NCBI GenBank assembly: GCA_037127255.1
Contig: JBANSL010000003.1
Location: 18,603,314 to 18,667,313 of the forward strand
Direction of reading: 5' to 3'
Source: Persicaria tinctoria
Lineage: Eukaryota > Streptophyta > Magnoliopsida > Caryophyllales > Polygonaceae
Length of the DNA: 64,000 bases
Every line of letters begins with the position of its first letter. Within the stretch, counting starts at the first letter, position 1. Made by a program: the position numbers and the translations under genes. Of this stretch, positions 21,144 through 32,539 are shown one piece after another. The notes beneath the pieces are model-generated. The model saw only the letters and a program-made list of their open reading frames with translations. It had not been told where the DNA came from and did no database searches.

Positions 21144-24100
21144 TCAGGGCTTGTGGATCTTGAATCCGAACACTCTTGGTACATAGTTCTGTGATGGCTT
21201 TTGAGGCCTAGCATTTGCATATGTCATCAGAAAGAGATGAGCGAATGTGGTCCCGAAATACGCTCCATCTACACCTTTAGTCAAGTGAAGGAAAGCTTCT
21301 ATAGAACTGATAACATATAAATGAAGAGTCAACAATATAAACAAAATAGAAGAAATTGCGGAATTTGATGCAAGAGAATCTGAGCAAAGATCAACTCCTA
21401 TGGACTTCATGGCAAATGGGCAAAAAACCAGTTGAATAAGATACCTATCAACCCACTTCATGTTTTTTCTTTCACAGTACCCGGAAGTTTTTGCACTCTT
21501 ATTCTTCTATAATGTAAAGATAAAAAGAGACTCGTCTACAATGTAAAATTTTTTGGTTAATGATCATGTAGTTATAACTTTCAATTAATAATGCAAGCGG
21601 CATAAATATAATTTACCAAACAGCAGTAAAAAAAAAAAAAAAGTTAGGAATTGGGACACAAAGGATACTGGCTTGGTATTTTGACAATGGGTAGTAGATG
21701 TCTTCACATTTTGGGCAGTAGACCTTGACGTTGCTCGTTCTTGGAATATCTGATTGACCAACAGGCAGGCATGGCTGCCCAGAGCAGTAGACTCTAGGGC
21801 ATCTTCCAAATTCAAAGTTCTTATACTTTTCAAACTGCGCAGTAAAATGAAACAGCTATATTGAGTAACTGAACCAAGAGTGCAGCTTGAATGAATAGAT
21901 CGAAGCTGTTAATTCTGGAAAGGATAAGGATATAGAGACTGAAGAAAATATCGTACCATTGCTGACATTCCCTTGCTGGTCAAAATGTAGCGAGCATGAA
22001 TCAGACCATACAGCATCTCAGCTGCACTCTCAATCAATTCATTCTGTTCCTCGGTGAACATGTCACCTACACAATTAGCAGAACACATCATGTACAAAAT
22101 ATCAGAGGAGCTATACAGGCACACCCCTGGTTCGGTTCAAATGTTTAGTGTAATCTCACACTTGACTCTTGGTATGGTAAAGTATTATGTAAATTACTAT
22201 CCAATCAATACAAAGTTACCTTCATCCAAAATGTTACTAAATGTTTTTTTTTTCTAATAGAGTCGTGTGGTTTAGACTTCAGATTCTATAGGATTATAGA
22301 CAAAAACTGATTTCTTAGAAACTAATGCCATCAAGAATTGCAAAATTCCTCGCCAGGAAGCAATGCAATTGCTATGACTGTCTTATCCTCTATTCTATGT
22401 ATATAGTTCTTTTCCTTTGGATTAATTAAATTCCTATATCTGGCTCTTGAGATAAAAAAAATATAAAAAAATGGAAGGCCCATAATTTTAGATAAGCGAT
22501 TCAGTCTTCATGGGAAAAGTAAGATAATGCTTACCATGAGAAGATTCGACATCTAAAATTAGAAATTGACTGCTTAAGCACTGCAATAGCTACGATTTTG
22601 TCTTATCCTCAATGCTATGTATATACTTCTTTTCTTTTGGATTAATTACATTCGTATAATTGGCTCTTCGGATAAAAAGAGATTTGGAAAAAACGGAAGG
22701 CACACATTTTCAGATAAGAGATTCAGTCTTCATGGGAAAAGTAAGATAACACTTACCATGAGAAGATTCGACATCTAAAATTAGGTCAAGAGCGTAATCA
22801 TAGTAAGGAACTTGACTGCTTAAGCCACACAGGTTGAAATCATCCTGAATGTATTCATCATCAACTTCGCAAAAAAATTCATTTCCTCGTAAATTACAAA
22901 ACCATGAGATCCATGATGTATCATCCCCTTCGGAACCAGAGACATCTGAATCTGCACTATCTGTTTCGGATTCTGCAACAAAAGCAGACACTAACATATA
23001 TCAGGAAATAAGTTCAATTTTTTCTATTGCCATGGGGAATAATACATCAAAAAACATTATAAGCCAAATTGGTATTGACTACGCATTGCTTGAAAGAGGA
23101 AACGGGCATTTAATCTTGACAATCAAAGCTACAATCTATCACAGACATATACCAGCAATATCCATAACTACAACGCTTGATCAGGCAGTCCCTAAGAACC
23201 TCCTGCATGCTACAGTTGAAAAACGGTTGTTCATATTTCCATAATCCATATATGTAAGCATTTAAAGCACTGCCATTTTTGTTGGACCCTCTCCAATCAA
23301 GAATAGGCTCAAAATATTCTTCCAAAATAATAAATATAACAAAAACGGTTGTTCATACTTCATTTTATCCTACTTTAACCCAACCGCAAACCCCGTGACC
23401 TTGGTTGACCATTGACCCCACAATCAAGTCTCTCTCCCTAGTCCCTATCCCCCTTTCCCCACATAAATCACACCCTCAATTCTCCTAGATGCCATTACTT
23501 AAGTTCCACATTCTCTTTCCAATAAAAGGGATATGAATTGATGAAATACTAAATACTCACATGACGGTCTAGAACACCGTTATTAACGATTACGTAGGAT
23601 GCAAGAATAAATGAAGTACCATCATGCAACTAGCTATATCACTAAAAACTTTCACCTCATTCATTGTATACGTCAACAGAACAATATTAAAAAATGTCCA
23701 TCACCGTCACATCTAGAATATTCAAGAACTCCATCTAAATTCAATATTTATAGCCAATTAGGAAGCTAATGCCAAAACAAGAACACACCAGATATCTAGA
23801 CAAGTGCAGTGCATCCTAGGGAGGTTAAAAGTACAATCTAAACCCTCCCATTGCAATTGCAAGGGGATAATCTCTCAAGAACCTGATGTTATGGCCAAAA
23901 TAGGCTAAACTAAACTAGTCCTCTATTTAAAAAACAAAGTTAAGGATATTGCAATGACCCACATTACTATGGAACAAAAAGACATTTCAAGCATATTGAA
24001 TATGGAAACCACGAGCTATCCTATTTCCCAAATCCTTAAACTTTAAACACCAGCTCTACTGTCCTCTGGAATCATGCAACCCAATGATGAATGAACCAAA

Positions 24101-25196
24101 CACCTAGGCAAACACAATAGCTGCAATGAGTTATCTAACGGTGTACTTCCACATGAGAAAAGTACTAGACCACCAAATCAACACAATGGAATGATTAAAT
24201 CGCAAAACACACAAGAAATTCACATCTATATACATATACTAAAACCGATGCATTGGTGTCTGCGTGTCGGCGCGTGAGTGCATCTGCATACGTGGCAGCG
24301 CGTGAGTGTATCTCGCAAAACTCTCTCCCGTCAAAAAGGAAATCTCATAAAAATAATTATTTTATTTTACCATTAACACATATAATTGGATAGATAGATG
24401 ATCCTATAAAAGAGTAAATATTATATAAGGAAAAAACTATATCAATATAATTAATTGTTATTTTATATCTATCTATATTATTTTTTGAGGCCAAAATAAA
24501 TAATTAAAATATTATATATATAGCCATATATGTAGTCACAATCCATCCGTACATAGATATTTTAGTAAACAAATGTAATAAATATATACTACATATTTAA
24601 TAAAAAAAAATATTAAAATATTTTTAAAAATCAACTATCTAATTAAATTAAATGAGATTTAATATATTAAAATATTTTTAAAAATCAACTATCTAATTAA
24701 ATTAAATGAGATTTAATTAACCATAGATTAGAAAAAAAAACTTTTACGTAGTACCTTATAAATGTAAATTTTATTTATATTTTGAGAGAATCTAATTAAA
24801 AGATATTTAGATTATATATAATCCGTTGAACTAATTTTATTTATATTTATATTATTTTTTGGAGAAAAAAATAATTTATATTTAGATTAACGCATTCTCC
24901 GTCCATGGGACGGGATCTACACTAGTTAAAATATAAAGAAGGAGCAAATTGTGTGACCAACCATCGGAACACTCCTTGTTCTTGGCAAGGGCGGAATCAC
25001 GGCCATGGGAAGGCATCCTAGCGGCAGGAGCGGACGACGCCGCCGGCAACCTCCCATCCTTATCCTTGGAGCTGAAGCCTCTGGACGTCGACGGCAACGT
25101 CCGCTCCAGATGCTTGTCTAGAACATCGTTGATCCGCTTCCGATCGAAACCCCCAACCTCGGACCTGGAAGATCCTCCTCCCTTATCCTTATACAT
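21144..25196 (-). CDS. Casein kinase II regulatory (beta) subunit, five coding exons
   Basis: The coding exons, 5' to 3' on the minus strand, are 25196-24962, 22972-22757, 22066-21957, 21834-21669 and 21274-21144. All have GT-AG borders and they sum to 858 nt, or 285 residues, matching the usual plant CK2 beta length. The N-terminus MYKDKGGG...[15 protein letters not shown] is the plant-specific extension. Then come the acidic [17 protein letters not shown] stretch, [20 protein letters not shown], and [14 protein letters not shown]. The zinc finger follows with C199, C204, C227 and C230 at the family spacing, then [13 protein letters not shown] and the end FGFKIHKP. The beta dimer docks two CK2 alpha catalytic subunits in nucleus and cytosol and modulates substrate choice. 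The gene appears intact. Intron 1 (about 2 kb) contains a Helitron, and intron 2 contains a partial copy of exon 2. Confidence 0.95.
22361..22816. repeat. Tandem duplication of about 222 bp covering the exon 2 to intron 2 junction of the CK2 beta gene
   Basis: TCTTATCCTC recurs at 22381 and 22601, TCAGTCTTCATGGGAAAAG at 22501 and 22723, and TTACCATGAGAAGATTCGAC at 22531 and 22753. The distal copy, at 22533-22593, therefore repeats the 3' end of exon 2 with its donor site, including CTTGACTGCTTAAG-like text, as a decayed pseudo-exon inside intron 2. The copies differ by scattered substitutions and small indels. Confidence 0.88.
24225..24925 (+). mobile_element. Non-autonomous Helitron, 701 bp, in intron 1 of the CK2 beta gene
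   Basis: The left end is TCTATATACATATACTAAAA, preceded by A. The right end is CCGTCCATGGGACGG, a hairpin, followed by GATCTACACTAG and then T. A 5' TC, a 3' CTAG, a GC hairpin about 10 bp before the end and insertion between A and T without target duplication are the accepted Helitron features. The interior includes a perfect 54-bp direct duplication (24610-24663 and 24664-24717). No Rep/helicase is encoded. Confidence 0.85.
24610..24717. repeat. Perfect 54-bp tandem duplication within the Helitron
   Basis: Each unit runs from ATATTAAAATATTTTTAAAA to AAATGAGATTTAAT. The two copies are identical by eye, indicating a recent local duplication. Confidence 0.9.
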
Positions 25197-26538
25197 ATCT
25201 CCGCCGTATACGCGACGGCCTGATTCTCGAAAAATCGGGAGAAAACGAATTCAAACCCGTTGGGAGGGGGAGCCTGAGGATGTTGGTGGCGCGGAAACGA
25301 ATCGAGACATCCGAATCAGATTTGAAAAGAGGAAATAGGAGCCAAATTGGAAGGCGATGTGATGGCTAGGGGTGAATCTGGGAGCATAGGTGAGATCGAA
25401 GACGAGAAATGGAGGCGATGGATCGAGAGGATAGATATTTTTTAGGGTTTTTTGGACGGTACGAAGGAGAGTGTGAATAGAAACCGGGCTTTGTCCTCGT
25501 TCTGTCGTCCCACCCCTCTCCCTGCTGTCTGTGACGGTGAAATCGTATCCTATTATTACCAACCTTTCCCCATTTTTTGTCCTTCACCCTCAACTTTTTA
25601 ATATAGCATCGGCGATTCGCTATGGACCTGATTAAACTATGACTAAATAGGAAATACAAATACATGATTTTTTGGGTTCAATTTTGGAATGTTTTAATAA
25701 ATCATATATAATATAGATATAGATGACGAAAAGTATCTTTTTAATTCTCGAAAAATGGGGATTTTTTTTCCTTACTCGGTAAATGTATATACTTTGTGTG
25801 TAACCACCAAAGTATGAAAACAACAACATGTCCCGTAAGCAAAAGTGTGTTCACTCTAATCGACTCCAAAAAACTATACCCTTACCACAATGCACTCCAC
25901 CACCTCTGCCTACTGTTTCCACATATTATCCCACAAGTCTCCTCCCTCCTAGTTTTACATTTACATTTGATAATAATTCGCCTTTTAAAAGCTTCGAAAA
26001 TCTCGTTAACACATTCATTTGGGTTGCATTCCTCGTTGTTGAATATCTTCTTGTTCTTGGCGCGCGCCATGTCATTTTGACGAAAGCACAAAATGTCAGT
26101 AACATGCATGTCTTGGACCTATGATTGTTCCTTTTTTCGCCTTTCACGACCAAGGCTAAAGGAAGATTTCTCTACATATTAATTATAAATAACAATCTAC
26201 TAATAATTTCCTCAAAATGATTTGTTGATTTAGGAATATGTATTAGTTTATATTCATATATAATACTAAAACTTGTATTTGTATTTCGTAAATCAGTTTC
26301 ACAATATTGTTATAATAGTTTTTAAAAAAATCATATAATTAAAATGACGTATAATGTGCTAATCCTTACATGACGCAACAAAATAAATGAAAATGGATTC
26401 TCTCATTCAAATGTGTATATTTACATACGTGGTATAATATTTCCCCAAAACGCATCGTTGAATGAAACCCTAACAAGTACCGTATGCAACGTAACTACCA
26501 CCAAGTATAGTTTCTATCCAATATCTATCATAAACATG
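25197..26538. other. Upstream region of the CK2 beta gene, then unassigned spacer
   Basis: 25197-25620 is the leader and promoter side of the CK2 beta gene (minus strand), moderately GC-rich and with overlapping open frames that show no family signature. 25620-26538 is AT-rich; paired frames near 25800-26150 on both strands are not recognised. No RNA gene was seen. Confidence 0.4.
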
Positions 26539-29500
26539 TCATTGTTCCCATGACTTTCGACAATGAACATGGGGCGACCACACCAAACCGGCAGTCCCAT
26601 TGCTCGACGGCGGCGGTGACGTCAACGACGAGCTCTGAAACCTCTTCCAGTCGGCCAACACGGCGGCCAAGTCCTTGACCTTGGCGCTAATGTAGCGGCA
26701 GCAGTTAGCGTGGACGGTGACGACCTCCGACAACTCCTTGCTGTCCTGGCAAAACCCGCTGAAGCGGCTCGTGTCGAGGAACCGCACGGTGAGGTTTAGC
26801 GACTTCATGGTGCCCCTCCGTATCATGCCCTGCAGCACGTCCTGCTCCTTCATCCCGGCCGACGCGTGTCGCAGGCCGTACCACCGCTCGAACAGCGATA
26901 TGGTCCGGTTGTTCGACCTCACCCGGTAGAACCCGGTGTTGATCTGGTTCTTGGCGGACCTTTTGTGGCCGTTGAACCAGTCCGTGCTGAACTCGATGTC
27001 ATTTGTGTGGTTCGACGCGTCCAGCCTCGTGAAGGGATTCCTTAGCCACATTACGTCTGTATCCTGTACGTACCAACGTAGTATATACGAAAACCCATTA
27101 TAACCAAAAATCCAATTGTGTATGTAGAGCATTTGTTACGTTGTCGACCTTTTCAAGTAACCAAGTTACTTGATTATATGGCTAATCTGATCGATCGACA
27201 TGCTATATATGGATCGAATTTATAGTATTGCAGGTAGTATGACGTAGTCGATTTTAAAACACGGTCCAATTCTTCACAAAACAAAGGAAAACGCCAAAAC
27301 GGTGTGCTTAATTTGAGTTTTTCAAAAACAGGAAACTTGAAGAAATAACATGGTAGGTTGAAATTTAAGGTTAATATATATAAATTAGGCAAAACTAATT
27401 AAAATAATTCAATATTCAGAGATGTTAAAAAACATACTAGTATCATTTTTCAATCGTAAGGAAAATAACTCAATCTTTCGGGAACATAAACAATGATATA
27501 TATATATAATTGACAAAATTAAGATTTTTGTGAATTTTTTATGATATTGAATTTTTGTGAATTGACAAAATGAGTAGGAATACTTTGTTACCCTACTCCA
27601 GAGGTTGGATTATTTTTCTGATAGTTATGTTGGAAGGTTGGAATAATTTTTTAACACTCCTACAAAAGTTGGGTTATGAGTAGGTTTTTAAGTGATTATT
27701 TCAATAAATACTCCGTATAATATAAATAGGGTAGGTATTTAAGCGATTATTTCAATAATATGAGAAATCTATACTGCTACACTTGTAGAAGAATATGATC
27801 AATCTCAAGCATTTGTAAGTTATAGCTAGATTATTATTTTTTATTTTTGACGTGAGAGTTTTGAAATTAATGATTAATTTCTATAGGTTTGAGCACTTAA
27901 TTAAACGAATTAAACGAATTAAACTAAGTGGCAACTGGCGAGTCACAAGACAATCCCAAATTCCCAATGCATCCATGCCACCCTAAACACATTGCCACTT
28001 AGAATTTGAAATCTTAGAACATCCGCTCCTATAAATTAGATTTGCTTTAGTAAATGGTAGACTCGAAAACAAATTTTGTTCGAGAAAATTAGATTTTTTA
28101 TACAACCATTACTCAAGCAAATTATGAGCTCAAAACAAAGTTTAATATTTTATAAAGTATTTGTATGGCTCAAAAAAATATAAAAGGAAACAAAAAGGGA
28201 CAAGACATCCACTAATTGCTCAAGCAACCATATACATTGAAAAACTTTGCTAAGGATGGAACGAATGCAAACGATTGACGCTCAAAAACCTCAATAACGT
28301 ATCGCTCTGAAATCATTTTGATTGGGCAAATAAATAAGGTTTTACCAAATGCTCAAGTAAGTGGGGTAGTTTTGCTCCGATGTAGATGCTTAATCACCCC
28401 AATATCTCAAACTAATTAAGGAATAATTGATTAGCTGGAAATTAATTAATTGATAGATCAAATTAAGTTGAACTGCATAAGCTGTAGTTAATACGGAGTA
28501 ATTACTTACTGGCTACGGGTGTTTATTTTGGTGGCTGTTCTTGTTCTTAAAAACAGTAGATCTACCTCATATTCAATGAATTGAAGGAATCAAGGAATTC
28601 AGTGTCTCTCCAACTCTCCCCAGTCATTATAACTTGTAAGGTTTGCTTGGCAAAAATGTTTATTTGATGGGTTATATGGTAATTTAGGCTCCATCTGACC
28701 AAAAAAAATTTTGAAATAAATATAAGATATTTTTTTAAGGCGAAACTAATTAAAATAACCCAACCTTTAAGAAGGTGTTAAAAATATATCCTCACCTTTA
28801 AAAAGTAAGATAAATATCCCGACCTTTATAAGTGATGGTAATATAATATCCCATAATTTTCTCCCCCACAAAAATGATTAGTTTTGCCCCTAAACATTCA
28901 ATATAATACGTATTTAATTTAAATTATTCAATTTAATACGTATTTATTGATTATAATTAAATTTAATCAAAACAAAATTAAAACAAGTAAATATTTAAAA
29001 TATAATTTTCAATATCTTCATTGCTTAAAATATCATTCAAGTTTATTAGATTAAATTAGATTGGTTTTTAAGTTTATGTTAATTTTTATTTATTTTGGAT
29101 TTAAGAAAAAATAAACAATTTACATTCTTTTATATTTCTTTTAATAATAATAATTTACTTCTCATATATATATATGAACACTATTGAATAATCTAAAGAA
29201 TTAAATTTTCATTCCAATTTTGTAGTAAGATAAAGTTTATAATTGACAAAATATTCTTCATGTTTTAATAACTTAAATCACTAGCTAATCATTTACTAAT
29301 TGAAAATATGTTATTTTGCTTTACATTTTTTTATTTATTTGGCTTGTTATAGATATTATTGATTTAAAAAAAGACATAAAAAGTTAGGTACAAATTAAAT
29401 CTAAAACTACAAAAGTTTATTTAATAAACTTTTGAACTCATTTATTTTAATTTTATTTGAATTGAAAATACATGAGTAATACAATACAAAAAATAAGAAT

Positions 29501-30836
29501 TTTATTGGAGAGAAATCATTAGGATATTATATTACCATCACTTATAAAGATCGGGATATTTATCTTAACTTTGAAAGGTGGAGATATATTTTTAACACCC
29601 TCTCAAAAAGTTGGGTTATTTTAATTAGTTTCGCCTTTTTTTAATTAGTTTTTGGAATATGTATTTCAACTACTACTCCAAGCCTTACGGAGCTTATGAT
29701 TTTTTTAATTAGCAAATATTAGCTTATTAAGCTATATTTAACACAAATACCCATCAGCTTCGGCTACCCATAGGCTAGAGTTAGTCTTACTCGGCTTATT
29801 ACAATATTAATATTAGAATTAGAATACGAATATATTATACTATTATCATGGCAAATTTTAGTAGTGAAAGGTTAATTAGGATTTAAAATTATCAAGAATA
29901 GGCCGAATGGCAGTTATTATTATTTTAGTAGATTTAGATAAGAATTTATCACTTAAGATTTCTACCGTATCTAGAAGAAAACTGTATTACTAACGCAAAT
30001 GATATGAAGAAACTAACCATTACCCTAAAAACACGAAACAAAAAGATAATTAATTATATTCAACTTAACCAAAAATCAAAAGAGGCCATAGTTATTTTCT
30101 GCAAAAATTACGGAAAATAAATAAAAATAAAATAAAAAATAAAGAGACGAAGCACCGTACATACCGTGAAGATGAAACTGTAACCCTCCCGGAGAACCGC
30201 AAGGAGAAACGAAGTCCGCCTCCACATGAAGTCAATAAAGCCCTTCGACATGTACACCTGCTCTCCCGCCGGCGAACTCGGACCGGTACCGTCCGATTTC
30301 GCCTCCAGCAAGTGGCAGTGGAGACCTCTGAAAACGCAACGCTCGTACGCCGTCCGATCGGCGGCGACGACGAGCAGGTGGTTGATCAGCGGCCGAGTCC
30401 CTTCGCCGAGCCAGAAGCTCTCGAGGAAGAGGTCGAGCATGTCCGACGGCTGATCGTCGTCGATCCGCTCCACGTAGGCTTTGTTGATGACCGCGATTAT
30501 CACCGTCTTGTTGTTCCCCTCCGCCGCCTTCTGTAGCGCCGCTGGTAAGCCGTCGCGATCGGCTTCCTTCGCCGGCGTCGCTGAGTCCAGCACCTGAAAC
30601 AGAATCAGGCAATGCGCGTTTAATTGATCGATCGATCGGTGAAGAAATTAATTGATAGAGGAAAGGAATTGAATTGAAGTAGTTACGGGAGGAGAAGGAC
30701 AGGAGGAGAACAGGGAGGAGTAGTCAGCGGGGGAGAAGTTGGAGAGGAGGAAGACTAGGAGGAGGAGGAAGGAGAGGGCGATGAGGTTCGCGACGGAGGG
30801 GAAGCTCTTAAGCTTGGAGGCGTTGAAGATCTCCAT
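26539..30836 (-). CDS. DUF271 nucleotide-diphospho-sugar transferase (GT77-type), three exons
   Basis: The coding exons are 30836-30687 (50 codons), 30593-30165 (143 codons) and 27063-26539 (175 codons including TGA), with GT-AG borders CTCCC|GTAACT, TTTCAG|GTGCTG, CACG|GTATGT and GTACAG|GATACA. Together they make 367 residues. Residues about 16-35 (VANLIALSFLLLLVFLLSNF) form an N-terminal signal anchor, so a type II Golgi membrane topology is expected. The Nucleotid_trans domain (PF03407) follows: KTVIIAVINKAYV, then FIDFMWRRTSFLLAVLREGY, then the DxD-containing DTDVMWLRNPF at the exon 2/3 junction, and EFSTDWFNGH further on. DxD binds the metal-nucleotide sugar. Relatives include At1g28695-type proteins with unknown acceptor; the exact substrate here is unknown. 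Intron 2 is 3.1 kb and hosts a Mutator-like MITE. Confidence 0.9.
27388..27700. repeat. Decayed relative of the 28739-29635 MITE
   Basis: GGCAAAACTAATTAAAATAA at 27388 and AGATGTTAAAAAACATAC nearby resemble the left end of the element at 28739. On the right, TTTAACACTCCTACAAAAGTT then GGGTTAT resembles its right end. No target duplication was found; it is probably an eroded copy in the same intron. Confidence 0.4.
28739..29635. mobile_element. Mutator-like MITE, 897 bp, with 9-bp target duplication, in intron 2 of the DUF271 gene
   Basis: The ends are GGCGAAACTAATTAAAATAA and GTTTCGCC as its inverted partner. The repeats continue through CCCAAC..TT, GGTGTTAAAAATATATC and ATCACTTATAAAG-type text for over 100 bp. 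The direct repeat TTTTTTTAA flanks both sides (28730-28738 and 29636-29644). The target is a homopolymer, so it is less distinctive than the one at 17981, but the symmetry is clear. No coding capacity. Confidence 0.82.
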
Positions 30837-31283
30837 TGATTTTGATGGTTAATTGGATTGGAGATTTTTGCAGGTGAAATTGGGAAGTGGAATTAGGAGT
30901 AGAGAAGTTAGGGTTTGTGATGGACTGGTGATGGAGGAGTTTTCATAGTGGGGATTGCGGTGTGGGAGACCGGAGAGGCGGAGTGGCGTGAGGGCCGGTG
31001 CACTATTTAAAACCTAGCTTGGGAGAAATTTGAACTCCTTTGTAGAATTTGTATGGCAACATTGAGGGGTTTTTTCTTTCTATTTTTAAATCAATTTTTT
31101 TTTTATTTTTTTTTTATAAGATATTTTTAAATCATTATTTAATGGTTGAAGGGCCATCTTCCAATTAATGTAGGATTGCAAATTTGCAGTGATACATATC
31201 CATTGATCGAACAGATTAAGTAGTGAAAAGAATAAGGAAACATATGAAGTATATTTGGAATCAATACATGATCCTACTTATTG
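30837..31283 (-). promoter_or_regulatory. Upstream region of the DUF271 gene with possible TATA box
   Basis: On the minus strand TTTTAAATAGTGC lies near 31002-31014, about 170 bp before the ATG at 30836, with a purine- and GC-rich leader between. Position-based inference only. Confidence 0.35.
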
Positions 31284-31478
31284 AGGATCCAAATCCTCTG
31301 TCCCGGGTATGTCCACTCCCCCTGTCCCCCTCATAAAAACTCTTTTTTTTTTTTCCTTTTAATCTATTTTTATTTATTTATTTTATTTTCGTTTTTTTTT
31401 TAATTATGAGTTGTGAGGGGGAGGGAGTGAGGGACAGGAGGGGGGACATTTTGGGGGGACAGAGGATTTGGACTGACT
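31284..31478. mobile_element. Short TIR element (MITE) of about 190 bp
   Basis: GATCCAAATCCTCTGTCCC at the left and its near-complement GGGGACAGAGGATTTGGACT at the right, with further pairing of CCCCCTGTCCCCCTCA against TGAGGGGGAGGGAGTG. The centre is T-rich. The exact target duplication is not resolved. Confidence 0.6.
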
Positions 31479-32539
31479 TCTTGATTATTTGCGTGCGTGT
31501 AGAAAGAAACTCGAATCTCCTTCTCTATATGACAAGTGCGAAATTTTGTATAAATTATATGTTGATCTGAATGTTATATGTAATCCAAGAAAGGGAGACC
31601 TTGAACTCTTTGATCTTTGCTAGCACAAAATTTGGTGGATTGGTTACTTTTTTGACAAAATCTTTCTACAAGGTTTGGGGGGTTTGATTTCGGTGTTGCA
31701 CCATCAAGTTAGTTTTCTCCTCACATATTTTATTTTTAGGAAAAGAAAAAATAAATTTGGTCGGGATGGGCCTCAAAGGAGGAGGCAATCTTTACCACCC
31801 ACCCATCTTTTGATGGTTAGGATTTGTTGAACTTCACCCTACAGTACTTGAGGGGAGCCAAATCCAGGTTTTGGAGTGTTTTTTTTTGGGCCTTGTGTCA
31901 ACCTAGGGATCGGACCTCAAAACAGGTGAGGGAGCTGAGAACTTTTGGGAAGAATACTCTTGATCAAGACCCCATTGATGACCAAACCTTGAAAAATTTT
32001 GATAAGCGGTGGGCTCTGAAGGTCCGGAAACCGACCCTGATGAAACAATGGAAACTCATAGATGATTTGAACCCAGTGTTACTCAATAGCAAGCATTGTG
32101 TTTCTTATTGTGCTTGGATGGTTTTGTCTTTTGAACACGCAAATTTATCTGTGATGAACACAACTACTTTGACACATAAATTTTCTGACACCATGTGCAC
32201 CCACTTTTCTTTCTGTTGGATGCTTGCTTTTTCTGCCTTGTGAACAAATGGAAAAGCAAATTCCACGAACAAATGGTGTACCAGAAAGTCCAGGAACCAG
32301 TGTTGAATCCAGTTAGCTTGGAACCAAGTTGTATGAACAACTCTCTTGAAATCACCCTCGGTTCCTCGGTTTAGGTGGCTGCTGGGTTAATGGTTGGTTA
32401 TGACTCAGCAAAATAAGTACCAAATTAAAAGCGAATGAGCACGTCTTAAAGATGAAAGACTACCATTGGATTGAACACCATACTAACATCGTCAATGAAG
32501 AAAGAAATGAAAGAAATTGAAAAACAGAAACCATGATCA
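31479..32539. other. Unassigned sequence upstream of the L1 endonuclease
   Basis: A 139-codon open frame at 31824-32243 has no family signature I recognise. The region could be L1 ORF1 remnant or flanking DNA; no zinc knuckle was seen. Confidence 0.35.

Noticed and set aside
25796..26153. Paired frames on both strands as a gene
   Set aside because: No homology recognised, no splice context, AT-rich flanks.
31824..32243. 139-codon frame as a protein-coding gene
   Set aside because: No recognisable domain, probably repeat-derived; could be L1 ORF1 remnant but no zinc knuckle was seen.
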